A stretch of DNA of 64,000 nucleotides from NCBI RefSeq assembly GCF_039631295.1, contig NZ_JBDIVE010000012.1, positions 20,768 to 84,767 on the forward strand, written 5' to 3'. The stretch comes from Viridibacterium sediminicola. Lineage in GTDB: Bacteria > Pseudomonadota > Gammaproteobacteria > Burkholderiales > Rhodocyclaceae. This document shows, one piece after another, positions 1 to 9,059 of the stretch. The notes under the pieces were generated by a model, which searched no databases, was not told the DNA's origin, and saw nothing but the letters and a program-made list of their open reading frames with translations. Made by a program: the position numbers and the translations under genes. Every line of letters starts with the position of its first letter. Position 1 is the stretch's first letter.

Positions 1-61
1 CAATCTGCTGCACCACCCATTTGTTGACGAGCACGCGCTGCCCTGGAATGGAGAATGTGTC

Positions 62-511
62 ATGCCCCATACGGATCCCACACAGAGTCCCGAGCTTCGG
101 CTTGAAAACGCCGGCCTGCGCCCGACCACCGTGCGCCTGGACATCCTGCGCCTGATCAATGCCGAAGGCGCAGCGGGCGCCTGCGCCGAGCGCGTCTTCC
201 AGCTCTTGCTGCGCGGCGAGCGGTGCTACAGCATGGGCACTGTTTACCGCACGATTCACCAACTGGAAGCCAGCGGCCTGCTGCGGCGGGCACACGATCC
301 GCACGGCAAGGTGTTCTACCGCAGCGCGCCCGCCGAAGACAATCCGCATAGCTGGCGACTGCTGTGCGCCAATCGCGGCATCTGTATCCACTTTGAGGAT
401 ATGGCGCTGCACGAGAAGATCCGCGCCATCCTGCGCGACAATGGTCTAGCCGATTTCAGCGGTCAGCTGCGGCTGGAATCTCTTGCCCAGCCCTCCTGCA
501 AGCCCACTTGA
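62..511 (+). CDS. Fur-family transcriptional regulator with altered metal site
   Basis: A 149-residue Fur-type protein. The N-terminal winged helix is clear: GLRPTTVRLDIL (about residues 18-29) and SMGTVYRTIHQLEASGLL (57-74) match the Fur recognition-helix region. The C-terminal half is degenerate. The His-rich segment expected before the first Cys reads NPHSWRLLC, and the CxxC of Fur is shifted, with C102 followed only by C108. The C-terminal Cys pair is absent. DNA binding is therefore likely, but metal sensing is probably changed. It converges on the heme-uptake operon, with only 6 bp between its stop and the stop of the ChaN-like gene, so a role in iron or heme control is plausible by context. 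The promoter lies mostly outside the window. Confidence 0.85.
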   Translation: MPHTDPTQSPELRLENAGLRPTTVRLDILRLINAEGAAGACAERVFQLLLRGERCYSMGTVYRTIHQLEASGLLRRAHDPHGKVFYRSAPAEDNPHSWRLLCANRGICIHFEDMALHEKIRAILRDNGLADFSGQLRLESLAQPSCKPT

Positions 512-517
512 ACAGGC

Positions 518-1309
518 TCAGCGCTTGCGAAACGCCTCGCAGGGATCAGGCCGTGCCTGCGCCGGCACCGGAATGCGGATGTCGTAAGCGGCTGGCGCGT
601 CGGCCTCAGCGCCCGCCTCCACCCAGGCAAACACCCGCAACTGCGATTGCGCCGCAGGGCCCAGCCAGCGCGGCACGCCGATGTCGCGCCGCACATGCCC
701 ATTGCCGGCCAGCAGCACGGCGGGGCGCTGGCCTTGTGCGCTCAGTTGGCGCGCCATGAACTGGTCGCGGGCGATCTGGGCTAAGGCCATGCGTTGCGCC
801 GTTGCCGTGTCGAGAGCGCCGCAGTGCGACTGCTCGATAAGACGCGCCTGGGTGCTCAGGATGTCCGTCGGCAGCGCGGCATCAAAGCCCGCCGCAGCGA
901 GCCCCTCGACCATTACCCGGCGTGCGTCGCTGCGCGAAACATTGGCCGCGATGATGGGCAAATCGTATTGCAGCGCGAGTTCGAGCACGGGTTTGTAAAA
1001 CGGCCACTGCCAACTGCCCTGCCCGGCTTCGCGAATCAGCAGCTCGGCATCTTTCACGCCGCGCTGGCGCAGGGCGTCGATGCGCGATTGCTGCTCGCGA
1101 TCGAACTGCTCCATGAGAATCGCCGGCCGCGCGCCCGCTTCGACCCAGCGCCGCAACAGTGCTGTGCGCTGCGCGTGCAGCACAGCATTGTCGTGCACTT
1201 CACCCAGCAGGCTCAGCGTCGCGCCTTCCGGCCATCGCGGTGGCAGCGCTGGTGTACTGCTGCAGGCGCTGGCAATGAGCAAGATGAAGATCGCGAGAAT
1301 TCTGTGCAT
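518..1309 (-). CDS. ChaN-family heme-binding lipoprotein
   Basis: A 263-residue predicted outer-membrane lipoprotein. It has a short signal peptide with lipobox IASAC (Cys16), then the family hallmark GEVHDN near residue 37 and the fold expected of ChaN (EreA/ChaN-like, DUF399). ChaN proteins of Campylobacter and relatives bind heme and are co-regulated with iron-uptake genes. Here the gene is the last one of the minus-strand heme cluster, 39 bp after a small four-cysteine protein gene, which fits a heme-handling role. No strong ribosome-binding site is visible, so translation may be coupled to the upstream gene. Family assignment is firm; heme binding is inferred. Confidence 0.85.
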   Translation of the reverse strand: MHRILAIFILLIASACSSTPALPPRWPEGATLSLLGEVHDNAVLHAQRTALLRRWVEAGARPAILMEQFDREQQSRIDALRQRGVKDAELLIREAGQGSWQWPFYKPVLELALQYDLPIIAANVSRSDARRVMVEGLAAAGFDAALPTDILSTQARLIEQSHCGALDTATAQRMALAQIARDQFMARQLSAQGQRPAVLLAGNGHVRRDIGVPRWLGPAAQSQLRVFAWVEAGAEADAPAAYDIRIPVPAQARPDPCEAFRKR

Positions 1310-1348
1310 GGCGCGTACGACGAGTAACTTGAAAAATCGGCCACAGCC

Positions 1349-1660
1349 TCAGCCTTGCCATCCGTCCGCGCGCCTTGTGCTCTCACACGCGCGAGACGAG
1401 CCCTGGCGCGGATGCAACCAATGCTCCTGCAGGTCGAAACAGGCTTCGCGTGTCGCCGCGCCGACGTGCGGCGCCTGCGCAATGCGCTGCAGCTGGCCGC
1501 AGATGGCGGCGGAGACGCGCTGCTGACAATCCTCGCACAGCGCTCCGTCGAGATACAGCTGAATCAAGCGCAGCAGATTGGCAACGGCGTTGTCAGCGCC
1601 GCTGCCCTGCTCACTGCCCGTGGCGCTGCCGGAACGGCGGTCATGATGTCGGGATTGCAT
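1349..1660 (-). CDS. Small four-cysteine protein, paralogue A (heme operon)
   Basis: A 103-residue protein of unknown family. I chose the ATG at 1660 because a GGAG lies 8 bases upstream; the open frame extends further 5' but overlaps tonB. The core (residues 21-82) aligns without gaps to the protein encoded at 8701-8991, at roughly half identical positions. Four cysteines are conserved with the spacing C-x2-C-x8-C-x19-C, together with QRV, CGQL, REAC and HWL blocks. It lies between tonB and the ChaN-like gene in the Fur-regulated heme cluster. Four fixed cysteines suggest binding of a metal, Fe-S cluster or heme, but this is inference. The C-terminal tail is Arg/Ser-rich and not shared with the paralogue. 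Confidence 0.72.
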   Translation of the reverse strand: MQSRHHDRRSGSATGSEQGSGADNAVANLLRLIQLYLDGALCEDCQQRVSAAICGQLQRIAQAPHVGAATREACFDLQEHWLHPRQGSSRACESTRRADGWQG

Positions 1661-1683
1661 GGTGAAGTCTCCAGTCTGGCTGC

Positions 1684-2391
1684 TCAGCCATCGAGGGTGA
1701 AGCGCACCGGGAATTCGACCCAGCTGGCGAGCGTTTGATCGCCCCGGCGCGCAGGTTTGAATCGCCACTGGCGCGCTGCGCGCAGGGCCGCTTCGTCGAG
1801 CAGGCGATAGCCGCTGCTGCGCCACAGTTCGACCTGTCCGGCGCTGCCGTCCTGCAACACCTGAACACGCAGCCACACGGTGCCGCCCACACCTTGCTCG
1901 CGCAGCAGGGAGGGATAGTCGGGCGGCGGATTCCAGGCGTGGTCGGGGCGTGCCGCTTCAAGGGGCGCGGGATTGGCCGGGCTTTCGATCTCGCGCGGCA
2001 CGCGTGCGACGGGTGCGGGCGCGCTGCCAAGCGGCAGCTCGGGGGGCGGCTGGACACGTGCGCCTGGAGGCTCGACGGGAAGCTGCGTCACACGAGCCTG
2101 CATCACTTCGCTCGACACGCCGCTGACCAGGCTTGCTGCATGCATCTGCGGCCGTTCTGCAGCGGGCGGTCTGGGCGCCGCAGGCCTCGGCATCGCCGCT
2201 GTCGACGCTGCCGGCGCGGCCGCTTTGGCCAGATCGAACCAGCGCACGCTGATGATCTGCTCGCGTGGCCATGCCTGGCGATGCGCTTCGGGCATGATCA
2301 GCTGCATCAGCGCCCAGCCGGCCAGCAGATGCAAAGCCGCACAAAGCGCCAGCACCGACAGGCGACTCCCTGCGGGCGGCAGCAGACTCAT
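1684..2391 (-). CDS. tonB: TonB energy transducer
   Basis: A 235-residue TonB. A single N-terminal membrane anchor (about residues 9-33) is followed by a Pro/Ala-rich periplasmic spanner and a C-terminal TonB domain with PPPDYP, a GTVWLRVQVLQDG strand and ALRAARQWRFKPA. TonB couples the inner-membrane proton-motive force (through ExbB/ExbD, not in this window) to outer-membrane receptors. The start is the ATG at 2391, which overlaps the stop of hmuV as ATGA, so the two are translationally coupled. The open frame continues upstream inside hmuV and should not be used. A dedicated TonB inside the heme operon suggests specificity for the HmuR-type receptor. Confidence 0.92.
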   Translation of the reverse strand: MSLLPPAGSRLSVLALCAALHLLAGWALMQLIMPEAHRQAWPREQIISVRWFDLAKAAAPAASTAAMPRPAAPRPPAAERPQMHAASLVSGVSSEVMQARVTQLPVEPPGARVQPPPELPLGSAPAPVARVPREIESPANPAPLEAARPDHAWNPPPDYPSLLREQGVGGTVWLRVQVLQDGSAGQVELWRSSGYRLLDEAALRAARQWRFKPARRGDQTLASWVEFPVRFTLDG

Positions 2392-3179
2392 GCCGCGACG
2401 CCTTCTTGTGCCCCCTGGCGTGCCGGGCTGACGCCCAGCGAGCCGTCGGCAAACTGCATGTAGCGCAGACGCACGCCGTACAGCGACTCCAGCGCGGGCA
2501 GCGCACGCACGTCGGCCGGCAGGTCCGCCTGCAAGCGCCCATCTCGGATCAGCCACAGGCGGCGGAACGCACTCAGCGCGTGATTGATGTCGTGCAGCAC
2601 GGCGATCATGGCGTGGCCGCGCTGGGCGGCGAATTGCTCCATCGCTTCCTGCAGACCGAACTGCAGGCCGGGGTCGAGCGCAGCCAGCGGTTCATCGACC
2701 AGCAGCAGGCCGCATTCGACATCCCACAACTGGGCAAACACGCGGGCCAGATGCACACGCGCCTGCTCGCCGCCGGACAGGGTATCGAAGCGCCGCCCGG
2801 CCAGATGCGTCGCCCGCGCGGCATGCAGGGCCTCGCGCACAATCTGCAGCAGTGCCGGGTCGTGCGGGCGGGCAACGCGACCGAGCGCGACGATGGTGTC
2901 CGTCTGCAAGCCGAAGGCCACATGATGCGATTGCGGTAGCACCGCGCGACGCTGCGCAAGCTCATGCACACGCCATTGCGCAAGATTGCGGCCATCCAGA
3001 CAGACACGTCCCCGGCATGCGGCCAGATCACCCGCCAGCAGGCGCAGCAGCGTGGACTTGCCAGCACCGCTGGGGCCGAGAATCGCAACGCGCTCGCCGG
3101 CCGCCAGCTGCAGATTGAAGGGGCCGAACTGGCAGGCGCCCAGTTGCGCGCCGGCCGCTTCCAGCGTAATCAGGCTCAT
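2388..3179 (-). CDS. hmuV: Heme ABC transporter ATP-binding protein HmuV
   Basis: A 263-residue ABC ATPase: Walker A GPSGAGKS (35-42), signature LSGGEQARVHLARV (about 134-147), Walker B LLLVDEPLAALD and an H-loop (VLHDINHAL). The FecE/HmuV-type sequence and its position directly after the FecCD permease gene identify it as the ATPase that drives heme import across the inner membrane. Its start overlaps the permease stop by 4 bp, and its stop overlaps the tonB start by 4 bp, so three genes are translationally coupled. Confidence 0.93.
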   Translation of the reverse strand: MSLITLEAAGAQLGACQFGPFNLQLAAGERVAILGPSGAGKSTLLRLLAGDLAACRGRVCLDGRNLAQWRVHELAQRRAVLPQSHHVAFGLQTDTIVALGRVARPHDPALLQIVREALHAARATHLAGRRFDTLSGGEQARVHLARVFAQLWDVECGLLLVDEPLAALDPGLQFGLQEAMEQFAAQRGHAMIAVLHDINHALSAFRRLWLIRDGRLQADLPADVRALPALESLYGVRLRYMQFADGSLGVSPARQGAQEGVAA

Positions 3180-4237
3180 GCCAGCCTCCCGCGTGCACCG
3201 CGCAGCAAGATCAGAAAGAACGGCCCGCCAAGCAAGGCAGTGAGAATGCCGATGGGCAGCTCGGCGGGAATGACCAGGGTGCGCGCCAGCGTGTCAGCCA
3301 ACAACACCAGTGCGCCACCGCAGAGCATCGACAGTGGCAGCACGCGGCGCTGATCCGGCCCGCAGACGACGCGCACCAGCTGCGGCGCGATCAGGCCGAC
3401 GAAGGCGATCATGCCGCACCAGGCCGCCGCCAGCCCGCTGAGCAAGGCCACCAGCACCAGCACCTCGCTGCGGATGCGCGACACATCGATGCCGACCTGA
3501 CGCGCCACCGCCTCGCCCATGGCCAGCGTATTCATCGCCTGCAGCAGGCGCTGCAGGCGCCAGCGCGCGAACAGCAGCACGGCCGCGAACAGGCCCACCA
3601 GCAACCAGCTGGCGCCGGCCAGCGAACCCAGGGTCCAGAAGCTCAGGCTGCGCAGCTGCTCATCATTGGCCAGATAGGTGCACAAACCGACGATGGCGAT
3701 GGCCAGGGCATTGAGCGCGATGCCGGTGAGCAGCAGGCCGGTGATGGAACCGGGCGTCAGCCAGCGCGCCAGACGGTCGAGCCCAAAACACACGCTCAGC
3801 GCGCCAGCGAAGGCCGCCGCCGGCAGCAACCAGGCCCGCAGCGGCGCCGGCAAGCTTCCGGCGAAGCTGGTGAACACCACGATGCTCAGCGCCGCAGCGC
3901 AGGCCGCACCACTGCTGACACCCAGCAAACCGGGGTCGGCCAGCGGATTGCGGAACAGGCCCTGACACAGCGCCCCGGCCAGGCCCAGCGCGGCGCCGAC
4001 CAGTACCGCAAACACCGCGCGCGGCAGGCGGATCTGCCACAGCACATGTGCCGCGCCGCGCAGGGACTGATCGCCTGCGCCGCCCAGCCTTCCAAGCACC
4101 GCCAGCCAATCATCCAGCGTCAGCGACACGGCACCGAACTGCGCCGCCAGCAGCACGCCGGCGAGCAGACACAGCGCGGGCAGCAGACGGAGCGGACGCG
4201 GGCCACGGTGGGCACTCAGGGCGAGCGCGAAGCTCAT
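3176..4237 (-). CDS. hmuU: Heme ABC transporter permease HmuU
   Basis: A 353-residue FecCD-family permease with many hydrophobic helices and the family motif NPLADPGLLGVSSGA (about residues 117-131) that contacts the ATPase. It imports heme from the periplasm together with HmuT and HmuV. The start ATG overlaps the hmuT stop by 4 bp. Length and helix pattern are normal for the family. Confidence 0.93.
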   Translation of the reverse strand: MSFALALSAHRGPRPLRLLPALCLLAGVLLAAQFGAVSLTLDDWLAVLGRLGGAGDQSLRGAAHVLWQIRLPRAVFAVLVGAALGLAGALCQGLFRNPLADPGLLGVSSGAACAAALSIVVFTSFAGSLPAPLRAWLLPAAAFAGALSVCFGLDRLARWLTPGSITGLLLTGIALNALAIAIVGLCTYLANDEQLRSLSFWTLGSLAGASWLLVGLFAAVLLFARWRLQRLLQAMNTLAMGEAVARQVGIDVSRIRSEVLVLVALLSGLAAAWCGMIAFVGLIAPQLVRVVCGPDQRRVLPLSMLCGGALVLLADTLARTLVIPAELPIGILTALLGGPFFLILLRGARGRLA

Positions 4238-5136
4238 GTGGCCGCCTTGTCCAGCAGCTGGGCCAGCTCGCCCACCGCTTGCGGCAGGCGCGGGCCGAAG
4301 CCCAGCAAGTACATGGCCTCCAGCGACACCACGCGGCGCGCGCGGCCGGCCGCCGTCTGCGCGACGCCAGGCAGGCGCAGTATGCCTTCGATGCCGCCAT
4401 TGGCGTCCAGGCCCTGGCGCGTGAGCAGAATGACATCCGGATCGGCGACAATGGCCGCCTCGGGCGTCAGCGGTTTGTAGCCCTCGAAACCCTGCACGGC
4501 ATTGCGCGCGCCGGCGTAAACAATCATCGCCTCGGCCGCCGTGCCCTCACCCCCCACCATGATCTGGCTGGGCGAGTGCGCGAGGATGAACAGCACGCGC
4601 AGCGGGCGCTGGGCACGCTTGTTCTGCAGGACGCGGCTGGCCGCCTGGGTGCGCACCCAATCCGCATTGAGCTTGTCGGCCAGCACCTTGGCGGCCGCAA
4701 CACGACCGGTGATGGCGCCGACGCGCTGCACGCGCTCCAGCAGACCTTCGAAACGATGCTTGGCAGGCAACACGGTGACCGGCACGCCGGCTGCGGCAAT
4801 CTGCCGTATGACGGCCGGCGGGCCGGCCTCTTCGGTGGCGAGGAGCTGCGTCGGCGCGAGTGCCAGCACGCCTTCGGCCGATAATGTTCTGGCATAGCCG
4901 ACGATGGGCAGCTGCTGCGCCATTGCCGGGTACAGCGAGGTGCTATCGACACCGACCAGATCGCGCTCGGCCTGCAGCGCGTAGACGATCTCGGTGAGCG
5001 CGCCGCCGACACTGACGATGCGCTGCTGGGCGGCGCCTGCAGCGGGCAGCAGGCCGCCAGCGAGCAAGGCGGCACTCGTGCCGAGAACACGGCGGCGCGC
5101 GGCGCTGAAGCTCGGGCTCAGGCTCAGGCGGCGCAT
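4234..5136 (-). CDS. hmuT: Periplasmic heme-binding protein HmuT
   Basis: A 300-residue substrate-binding protein of the hemin ABC transporter. The N-terminus carries an arginine-rich segment (ARRRVLGTSAALLAGG), so export could be by Tat or Sec, with cleavage near AAGAAQQ. The mature part starts with RIVSVGGALTEIVYALQ, the usual opening of cluster A-II/III binding proteins, and contains VGVDSTSLYP, where heme-binding HmuT proteins carry a ligand tyrosine. The gene starts 13 bp before the end of hmuS in another frame, so the two overlap. Confidence 0.9.
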   Translation of the reverse strand: MRRLSLSPSFSAARRRVLGTSAALLAGGLLPAAGAAQQRIVSVGGALTEIVYALQAERDLVGVDSTSLYPAMAQQLPIVGYARTLSAEGVLALAPTQLLATEEAGPPAVIRQIAAAGVPVTVLPAKHRFEGLLERVQRVGAITGRVAAAKVLADKLNADWVRTQAASRVLQNKRAQRPLRVLFILAHSPSQIMVGGEGTAAEAMIVYAGARNAVQGFEGYKPLTPEAAIVADPDVILLTRQGLDANGGIEGILRLPGVAQTAAGRARRVVSLEAMYLLGFGPRLPQAVGELAQLLDKAAT

Positions 5137-6224
5137 GACACGCTCTCACTGCTCAGGTCGGCGAGAATCGCGCGCCAGCTGGCGAGCTCGGGCTGGCCCG
5201 GTTTGCGCTCGCCGAAGAACATGGCGATCGATTCGCCCTGGGCGTCGAACAGCTCCAGCGAGCTGACTTCGCCATCGGCCGTGGGCTTCTTGACCACCCA
5301 GGCCTGAGCAATGTGGTCCTGCCGCAGATGCAGGTTGAAGCCTTCATCAAGCACATTGAGCCAGTCGCCCATCACCGCGATGCGCTTCACCACACCGCTA
5401 TGAATCTGGATCATGCCGGGGTTGCCGACGAAAACCATGATCGGCACCGCGCTGCGCGCGGCAGCGCTGAGCAAGACATGCGCGGCCGACAGTTCGACCT
5501 GCTGCGCAAAGCGTGGCTCGGCCAGACGCAGGGCCTGGGTGCGCGTGAGGCCGTACTCGCGCAGCAGGCCGAAGAAGTGATGCGTGTCCTGCAGCGCAGC
5601 CCAAGCCGCACGGAAGCCGGCGAGGTCGATCTCGCCATCGGGCTTTTCGACAACGGCGGCGGCCCGCGCCGCCACCGGCAGCGTAGCCTCGACCTTGTCG
5701 ATGGCATAGCGGCTGACCAGCTGCTGCCAGGCCAGCTCGTAGCTGGCCGGGCGCAGAAAGATCTTGTGGATCGCCACGCCCTGCGCATCGAAGAACTGCA
5801 GGCTCTGCTGCAAGCCCTTGTCGGTACGCTCCTGCACCGCAAAGCCGCTCTCCCACTTCTGGTAGAACACACGCAGATCGATCTCGCCACCGAGCACCAG
5901 ACCAACGTGCGCGTTATGCGAGGCCTTGCGGTAGACGCCGGTCTTCTCGTGCACGCAGGAGGCATTGCGCGTGAGGGCCATCACCTCGCCAAGCGGCTCC
6001 AGCGATTCGATGATGGCCGGCCACTCGGCGCGCAGGCGACGGGCGCGCAGGCCAGGCCAGTCACCCACCCAGACCTCAGCCTCCACACTATGCGCAGCAA
6101 TCAATTGCGCTTCGCTGATGCCCAATGTGTCGGCGATATCACGATGGCGTGCGCCGCCCGCAGCGCGTTGCTCGGCGAAGCGCTTGCGGATGTCGGCAGG
6201 AGAAGGCGGAGTGTGGGCATGCAT
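5124..6224 (-). CDS. hmuS: HmuS/HemS-type hemin-degrading factor
   Basis: A 366-residue cytoplasmic heme-handling protein with the two-fold repeated HemS/ChuS architecture: N-terminal half about 30-190, C-terminal half about 200-360. CVHEKTGVYRKASHNAHVG (about residues 109-127) corresponds to the region that carries the heme-ligand area in HemS. These proteins receive imported heme and either sequester or degrade it to release iron. The gene follows the receptor gene by 11 bp and overlaps hmuT, so it belongs to the same transcript. Confidence 0.92.
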   Translation of the reverse strand: MHAHTPPSPADIRKRFAEQRAAGGARHRDIADTLGISEAQLIAAHSVEAEVWVGDWPGLRARRLRAEWPAIIESLEPLGEVMALTRNASCVHEKTGVYRKASHNAHVGLVLGGEIDLRVFYQKWESGFAVQERTDKGLQQSLQFFDAQGVAIHKIFLRPASYELAWQQLVSRYAIDKVEATLPVAARAAAVVEKPDGEIDLAGFRAAWAALQDTHHFFGLLREYGLTRTQALRLAEPRFAQQVELSAAHVLLSAAARSAVPIMVFVGNPGMIQIHSGVVKRIAVMGDWLNVLDEGFNLHLRQDHIAQAWVVKKPTADGEVSSLELFDAQGESIAMFFGERKPGQPELASWRAILADLSSESVSCAA

Positions 6225-6235
6225 ACGGTGACTCC

Positions 6236-8491
6236 TCAGAAATCGTAACGGGCGGAGAGCTGGACATTGCGTCCGGGCGCGCTATAGGCATCCTTGACGC
6301 TGCTGTTGTCGGCCAGTCCGCGAACATCGGACCAGAACCAGTAATGCGCATCGAAGACATTGTTGACGTTGAGGTTCAGCGACCAGCGATCACTTGCTTT
6401 CCAGGACGCCCCGACATCGAGCACGGTCCAGGAAGGCGGCGCGAACTGCAGCGTCGTGCTCGAATCGGTATCGCTCTGCTTCTTGCGCCGGGCGTGGGTC
6501 AGATTGGCGCGTGCAGTCCAGTCCCCCAGTTCGTAGCGTGAGCCGAGCACCAGGCGGATCGGCTGGATGGTGTCGAGCGGCAGCGTGGCGCCATTGCTTT
6601 CACTGTTGCCACGCGACCAGGCGATGCCACCATTGACGAGCAAGCGTGTGGCCGCCTGCCACTCACCGCGCAGCTCAGCGCCCCAGATGTGGGCCCGCGC
6701 CAGATTGATGTACTGGAACACGGTCGGATCAGCCGTCGTGCCGCTGCCACTGACCGCACGCTGTGAGATGAAGTCGCGATAACGATTGTCATAGGCCGCC
6801 AGCGAGTAACGCCAGGCAGCCAGTTTGCCGCGCAGCCCCAGCTCGACACTATTGGCGCGCTCGGCACGCAGGTCGGGATTACCGATGGTGGTGTAGCCCG
6901 ATGCAGGATTGCTGAATCCGTTATTGACCTGATCCGGCGTCGGCGCACGGAAGCCGCGCGCCAGCTGCAAATAGGGCGCCAGCGCCGGCAGGGCGCGCCA
7001 GACAAGCCCCAGGCGCGGCGTAATCGCCTTGTCACTGAGCGCATAGGTGTTGCCGCTGTAGCCGCTGCCCGAAGGGTCGAGTTTGTAGTGGTCATAGCGC
7101 AGACCGGGGATCACGCTGAGCTTGCCCAGCTCCACTTCGTCCTGCGCAAAAGCACCGGTCTGCGTATAGGTGGTGTCCGGGAATGGCTTGCTCGGGAAAG
7201 TCTCGCCAAACGGCGGCACCGTGCCGTCGCGCAGGCCACTGATCTCGCTGCGGCTCCAGTCCACGCCATAGCTGAGGCGCTGCGGCGCGCCGGCCGTCAG
7301 ATTGCTCTCCAGCAGTACCGCCGCACCGACCGTCCCCTGCTTGTAATGGCCATCACGCACGCGATCCGCCGACGTGTTGCGGTCTTCAAACGCATATTGC
7401 TTGGCCTTGGCATCCTGCCAATAAACCCGGCTCTCGGCGCGTTGAATCCAGTCGGCATTGAGATTGGTATAGCGGTGCTCCAGCGACACCCGGTCGCGCG
7501 TCAGCGTGTCATCCGCATCCAGATCCAGGGTGCTCGACGCGGCCAGCGGCGGCACCGCGCGCGCCGAATAGACCTCGGTGGTCTGGTCGCGCTGGTGGCG
7601 CTCAATCGTCAGCCCGAAACGATGCAGGGCATTGAGCGTCAGATAGGCCTTGCCCAGGTAGGACTGGCTATCGTAGTCAAGCGGATTGGCCGCCGTGCGC
7701 GTGATATTGGCCGACTCGTCGCTGCCGTGCGTCTTGGTTTCATGGCCATTGCGCTGATTGGTCAGGAACAGCCCTTCCCACATGCCGCTGCGCCCGGCGG
7801 CGGCCAGGGTGTGACTCCAGGAATCATCGACGCTGGCATAGCTGCTGCGCACAAAGCCACCCACATCCGAACCCTTGCGCAGCACATCCGCCGGGTCCAG
7901 GGTGCGCAGGCTCACCGCGCCGGCCAGCCCATCGCTGCCGTACTGGGTGGATGCCGGCCCGCGCAGCACTTCGACCGACTTGAGGGTATCGGTCGCAAAG
8001 TAATCACCACGCCCCGATGCGAAAGCACCAAAAGAGAAGCTGTTGGGCACGCGCACGCCATCGAGCAGCATCAGCACCTGATTGCCTTCAAGGCCGCGCA
8101 CATTGATCGAGTCGTTGCCGGCACGACCGGTCGATGCGCCGGCAGCCGTGAAGCGCGTGGACTGCGCACGCACCGAGACATCCAGCTCGTCACGGAAGAC
8201 ATCCTTGATGTCGCGTGCGCCACGCTCCTGAATGCGCGCCGCCGACGTCACCGTGACGGTGTTGGGCACATTGTCGACGCGACGCTCGGTGCGCGTGGAC
8301 GTCACCGTCACCTCATCGAGCCGCGCCGCAGGCTCCCGCTCGGCCTCAGGCTTGAGCGCCGCGGCCGCCTGCTGCGCACTCGCTTCGGCACACATGCCGA
8401 ACGCCAGAAGCAACGCGAGGGCAAGCGGACTGCGGCGTGGAAGCCCATGACTGGATTTGAGGAAAGATGAATTGCGGAACATGCACGGCAC
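6236..8491 (-). CDS. TonB-dependent heme/hemoglobin receptor
   Basis: A 751-residue outer-membrane receptor of the TonB-dependent hemoglobin/transferrin/lactoferrin family. It has a signal peptide with cleavage after AEASA, a TonB box around DEVTVTS, a plug domain (about 60-190, with VRGLEGNQVLMLLDGVRV) and a 22-strand barrel ending in RYDF. The heme-receptor signatures FRAP and NPDL are present in the barrel (GFRAPTPDQ and GNPDLRAE). The chosen start is a GTG at 8491, because an AGGAG lies 6 bases upstream; an ATG at 8482 is further from that site. It is the first gene of the heme operon, downstream of a Fur box at about 8642-8660. Confidence 0.92.
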   Translation of the reverse strand: MPCMFRNSSFLKSSHGLPRRSPLALALLLAFGMCAEASAQQAAAALKPEAEREPAARLDEVTVTSTRTERRVDNVPNTVTVTSAARIQERGARDIKDVFRDELDVSVRAQSTRFTAAGASTGRAGNDSINVRGLEGNQVLMLLDGVRVPNSFSFGAFASGRGDYFATDTLKSVEVLRGPASTQYGSDGLAGAVSLRTLDPADVLRKGSDVGGFVRSSYASVDDSWSHTLAAAGRSGMWEGLFLTNQRNGHETKTHGSDESANITRTAANPLDYDSQSYLGKAYLTLNALHRFGLTIERHQRDQTTEVYSARAVPPLAASSTLDLDADDTLTRDRVSLEHRYTNLNADWIQRAESRVYWQDAKAKQYAFEDRNTSADRVRDGHYKQGTVGAAVLLESNLTAGAPQRLSYGVDWSRSEISGLRDGTVPPFGETFPSKPFPDTTYTQTGAFAQDEVELGKLSVIPGLRYDHYKLDPSGSGYSGNTYALSDKAITPRLGLVWRALPALAPYLQLARGFRAPTPDQVNNGFSNPASGYTTIGNPDLRAERANSVELGLRGKLAAWRYSLAAYDNRYRDFISQRAVSGSGTTADPTVFQYINLARAHIWGAELRGEWQAATRLLVNGGIAWSRGNSESNGATLPLDTIQPIRLVLGSRYELGDWTARANLTHARRKKQSDTDSSTTLQFAPPSWTVLDVGASWKASDRWSLNLNVNNVFDAHYWFWSDVRGLADNSSVKDAYSAPGRNVQLSARYDF

Positions 8492-8641
8492 ACGGATCTC
8501 CTGAACAAAAATGGAGCACGGGCTGGCATGAGAGGGCTAGCTGGCACACAACCACGAACAAACACGATGCGCTGCGCGGCTCGGCTTGATTCGACCGATG
8601 CTTGATTCAGCTCAAGCCCAGCGCAGGCGATTTGCTCAAAT

Positions 8642-8660
8642 ATAAATGAGAATCATTATC
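8642..8660 (-). promoter_or_regulatory. Fur box upstream of heme receptor operon
   Basis: The 19-bp sequence containing ATGAGAATCATTATC matches 15 of 19 positions of the classical Fur box (GATAATGATAATCATTATC). It lies about 150 bp upstream of the receptor start and just downstream of the small four-cysteine gene, so it can repress transcription of the heme operon when iron is plentiful. Confidence 0.75.
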
Positions 8661-8700
8661 GATACAAGACGGACGCGCCCATTTCCTCAGCGCATGTTCC

Positions 8701-8991
8701 TCAAGCAGGCGCGCTGCCTGCACCGCTACCGCAGTGCGGGTCCGCAGCAGCCTGGCCCAGCCAATGATCGAGCATTTCAAGACAGGCTTCACGCAGCACC
8801 GGGCTCACCTTGGTCGAATTGGCGATCAGCGCCAACTGCCCGCAGACCGCCTCGGCGACACGCTGCTCGCAATCCGGGCATTTGCCTTCACGCATGTAAA
8901 GACCGAGCAAGTGCAAGAGATTGGCGAGGGCGCGATCGCTGCCGCTGACTGCTTTCGAGCTTGTTTCAAGTGATTTGCCGCGTGGGTTCAT
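8701..8991 (-). CDS. Small four-cysteine protein, paralogue B (upstream of heme receptor)
   Basis: A 96-residue protein with no recognised family. The ATG at 8991 follows a GGAGG by 8 bases. Four cysteines with spacing C-x2-C-x8-C-x19-C (KCPDC, VCGQL, REAC) are shared with the protein at 1349-1660, and about half of 62 aligned residues are identical. It has its own Fur-box-like sequence upstream (about 9060-9078) and a second Fur box between it and the receptor gene. It is therefore probably made in iron starvation and is linked to heme or iron metabolism. It is not HemP-like. Metal or Fe-S binding is inference from the cysteines. Confidence 0.78.
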   Translation of the reverse strand: MNPRGKSLETSSKAVSGSDRALANLLHLLGLYMREGKCPDCEQRVAEAVCGQLALIANSTKVSPVLREACLEMLDHWLGQAAADPHCGSGAGSAPA

Positions 8992-9059
8992 GCCTGCGCC
9001 TCCATGGAGTATTGGACACTGCCGGGGAATCCGGACAGCGCATGGAAAGCACTCTAGAT

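Noticed and set aside
7088..8470. A 460-codon plus-strand frame opposite the heme receptor
   Set aside because: It has no recognisable domain and lies fully inside the TonB-dependent receptor gene.
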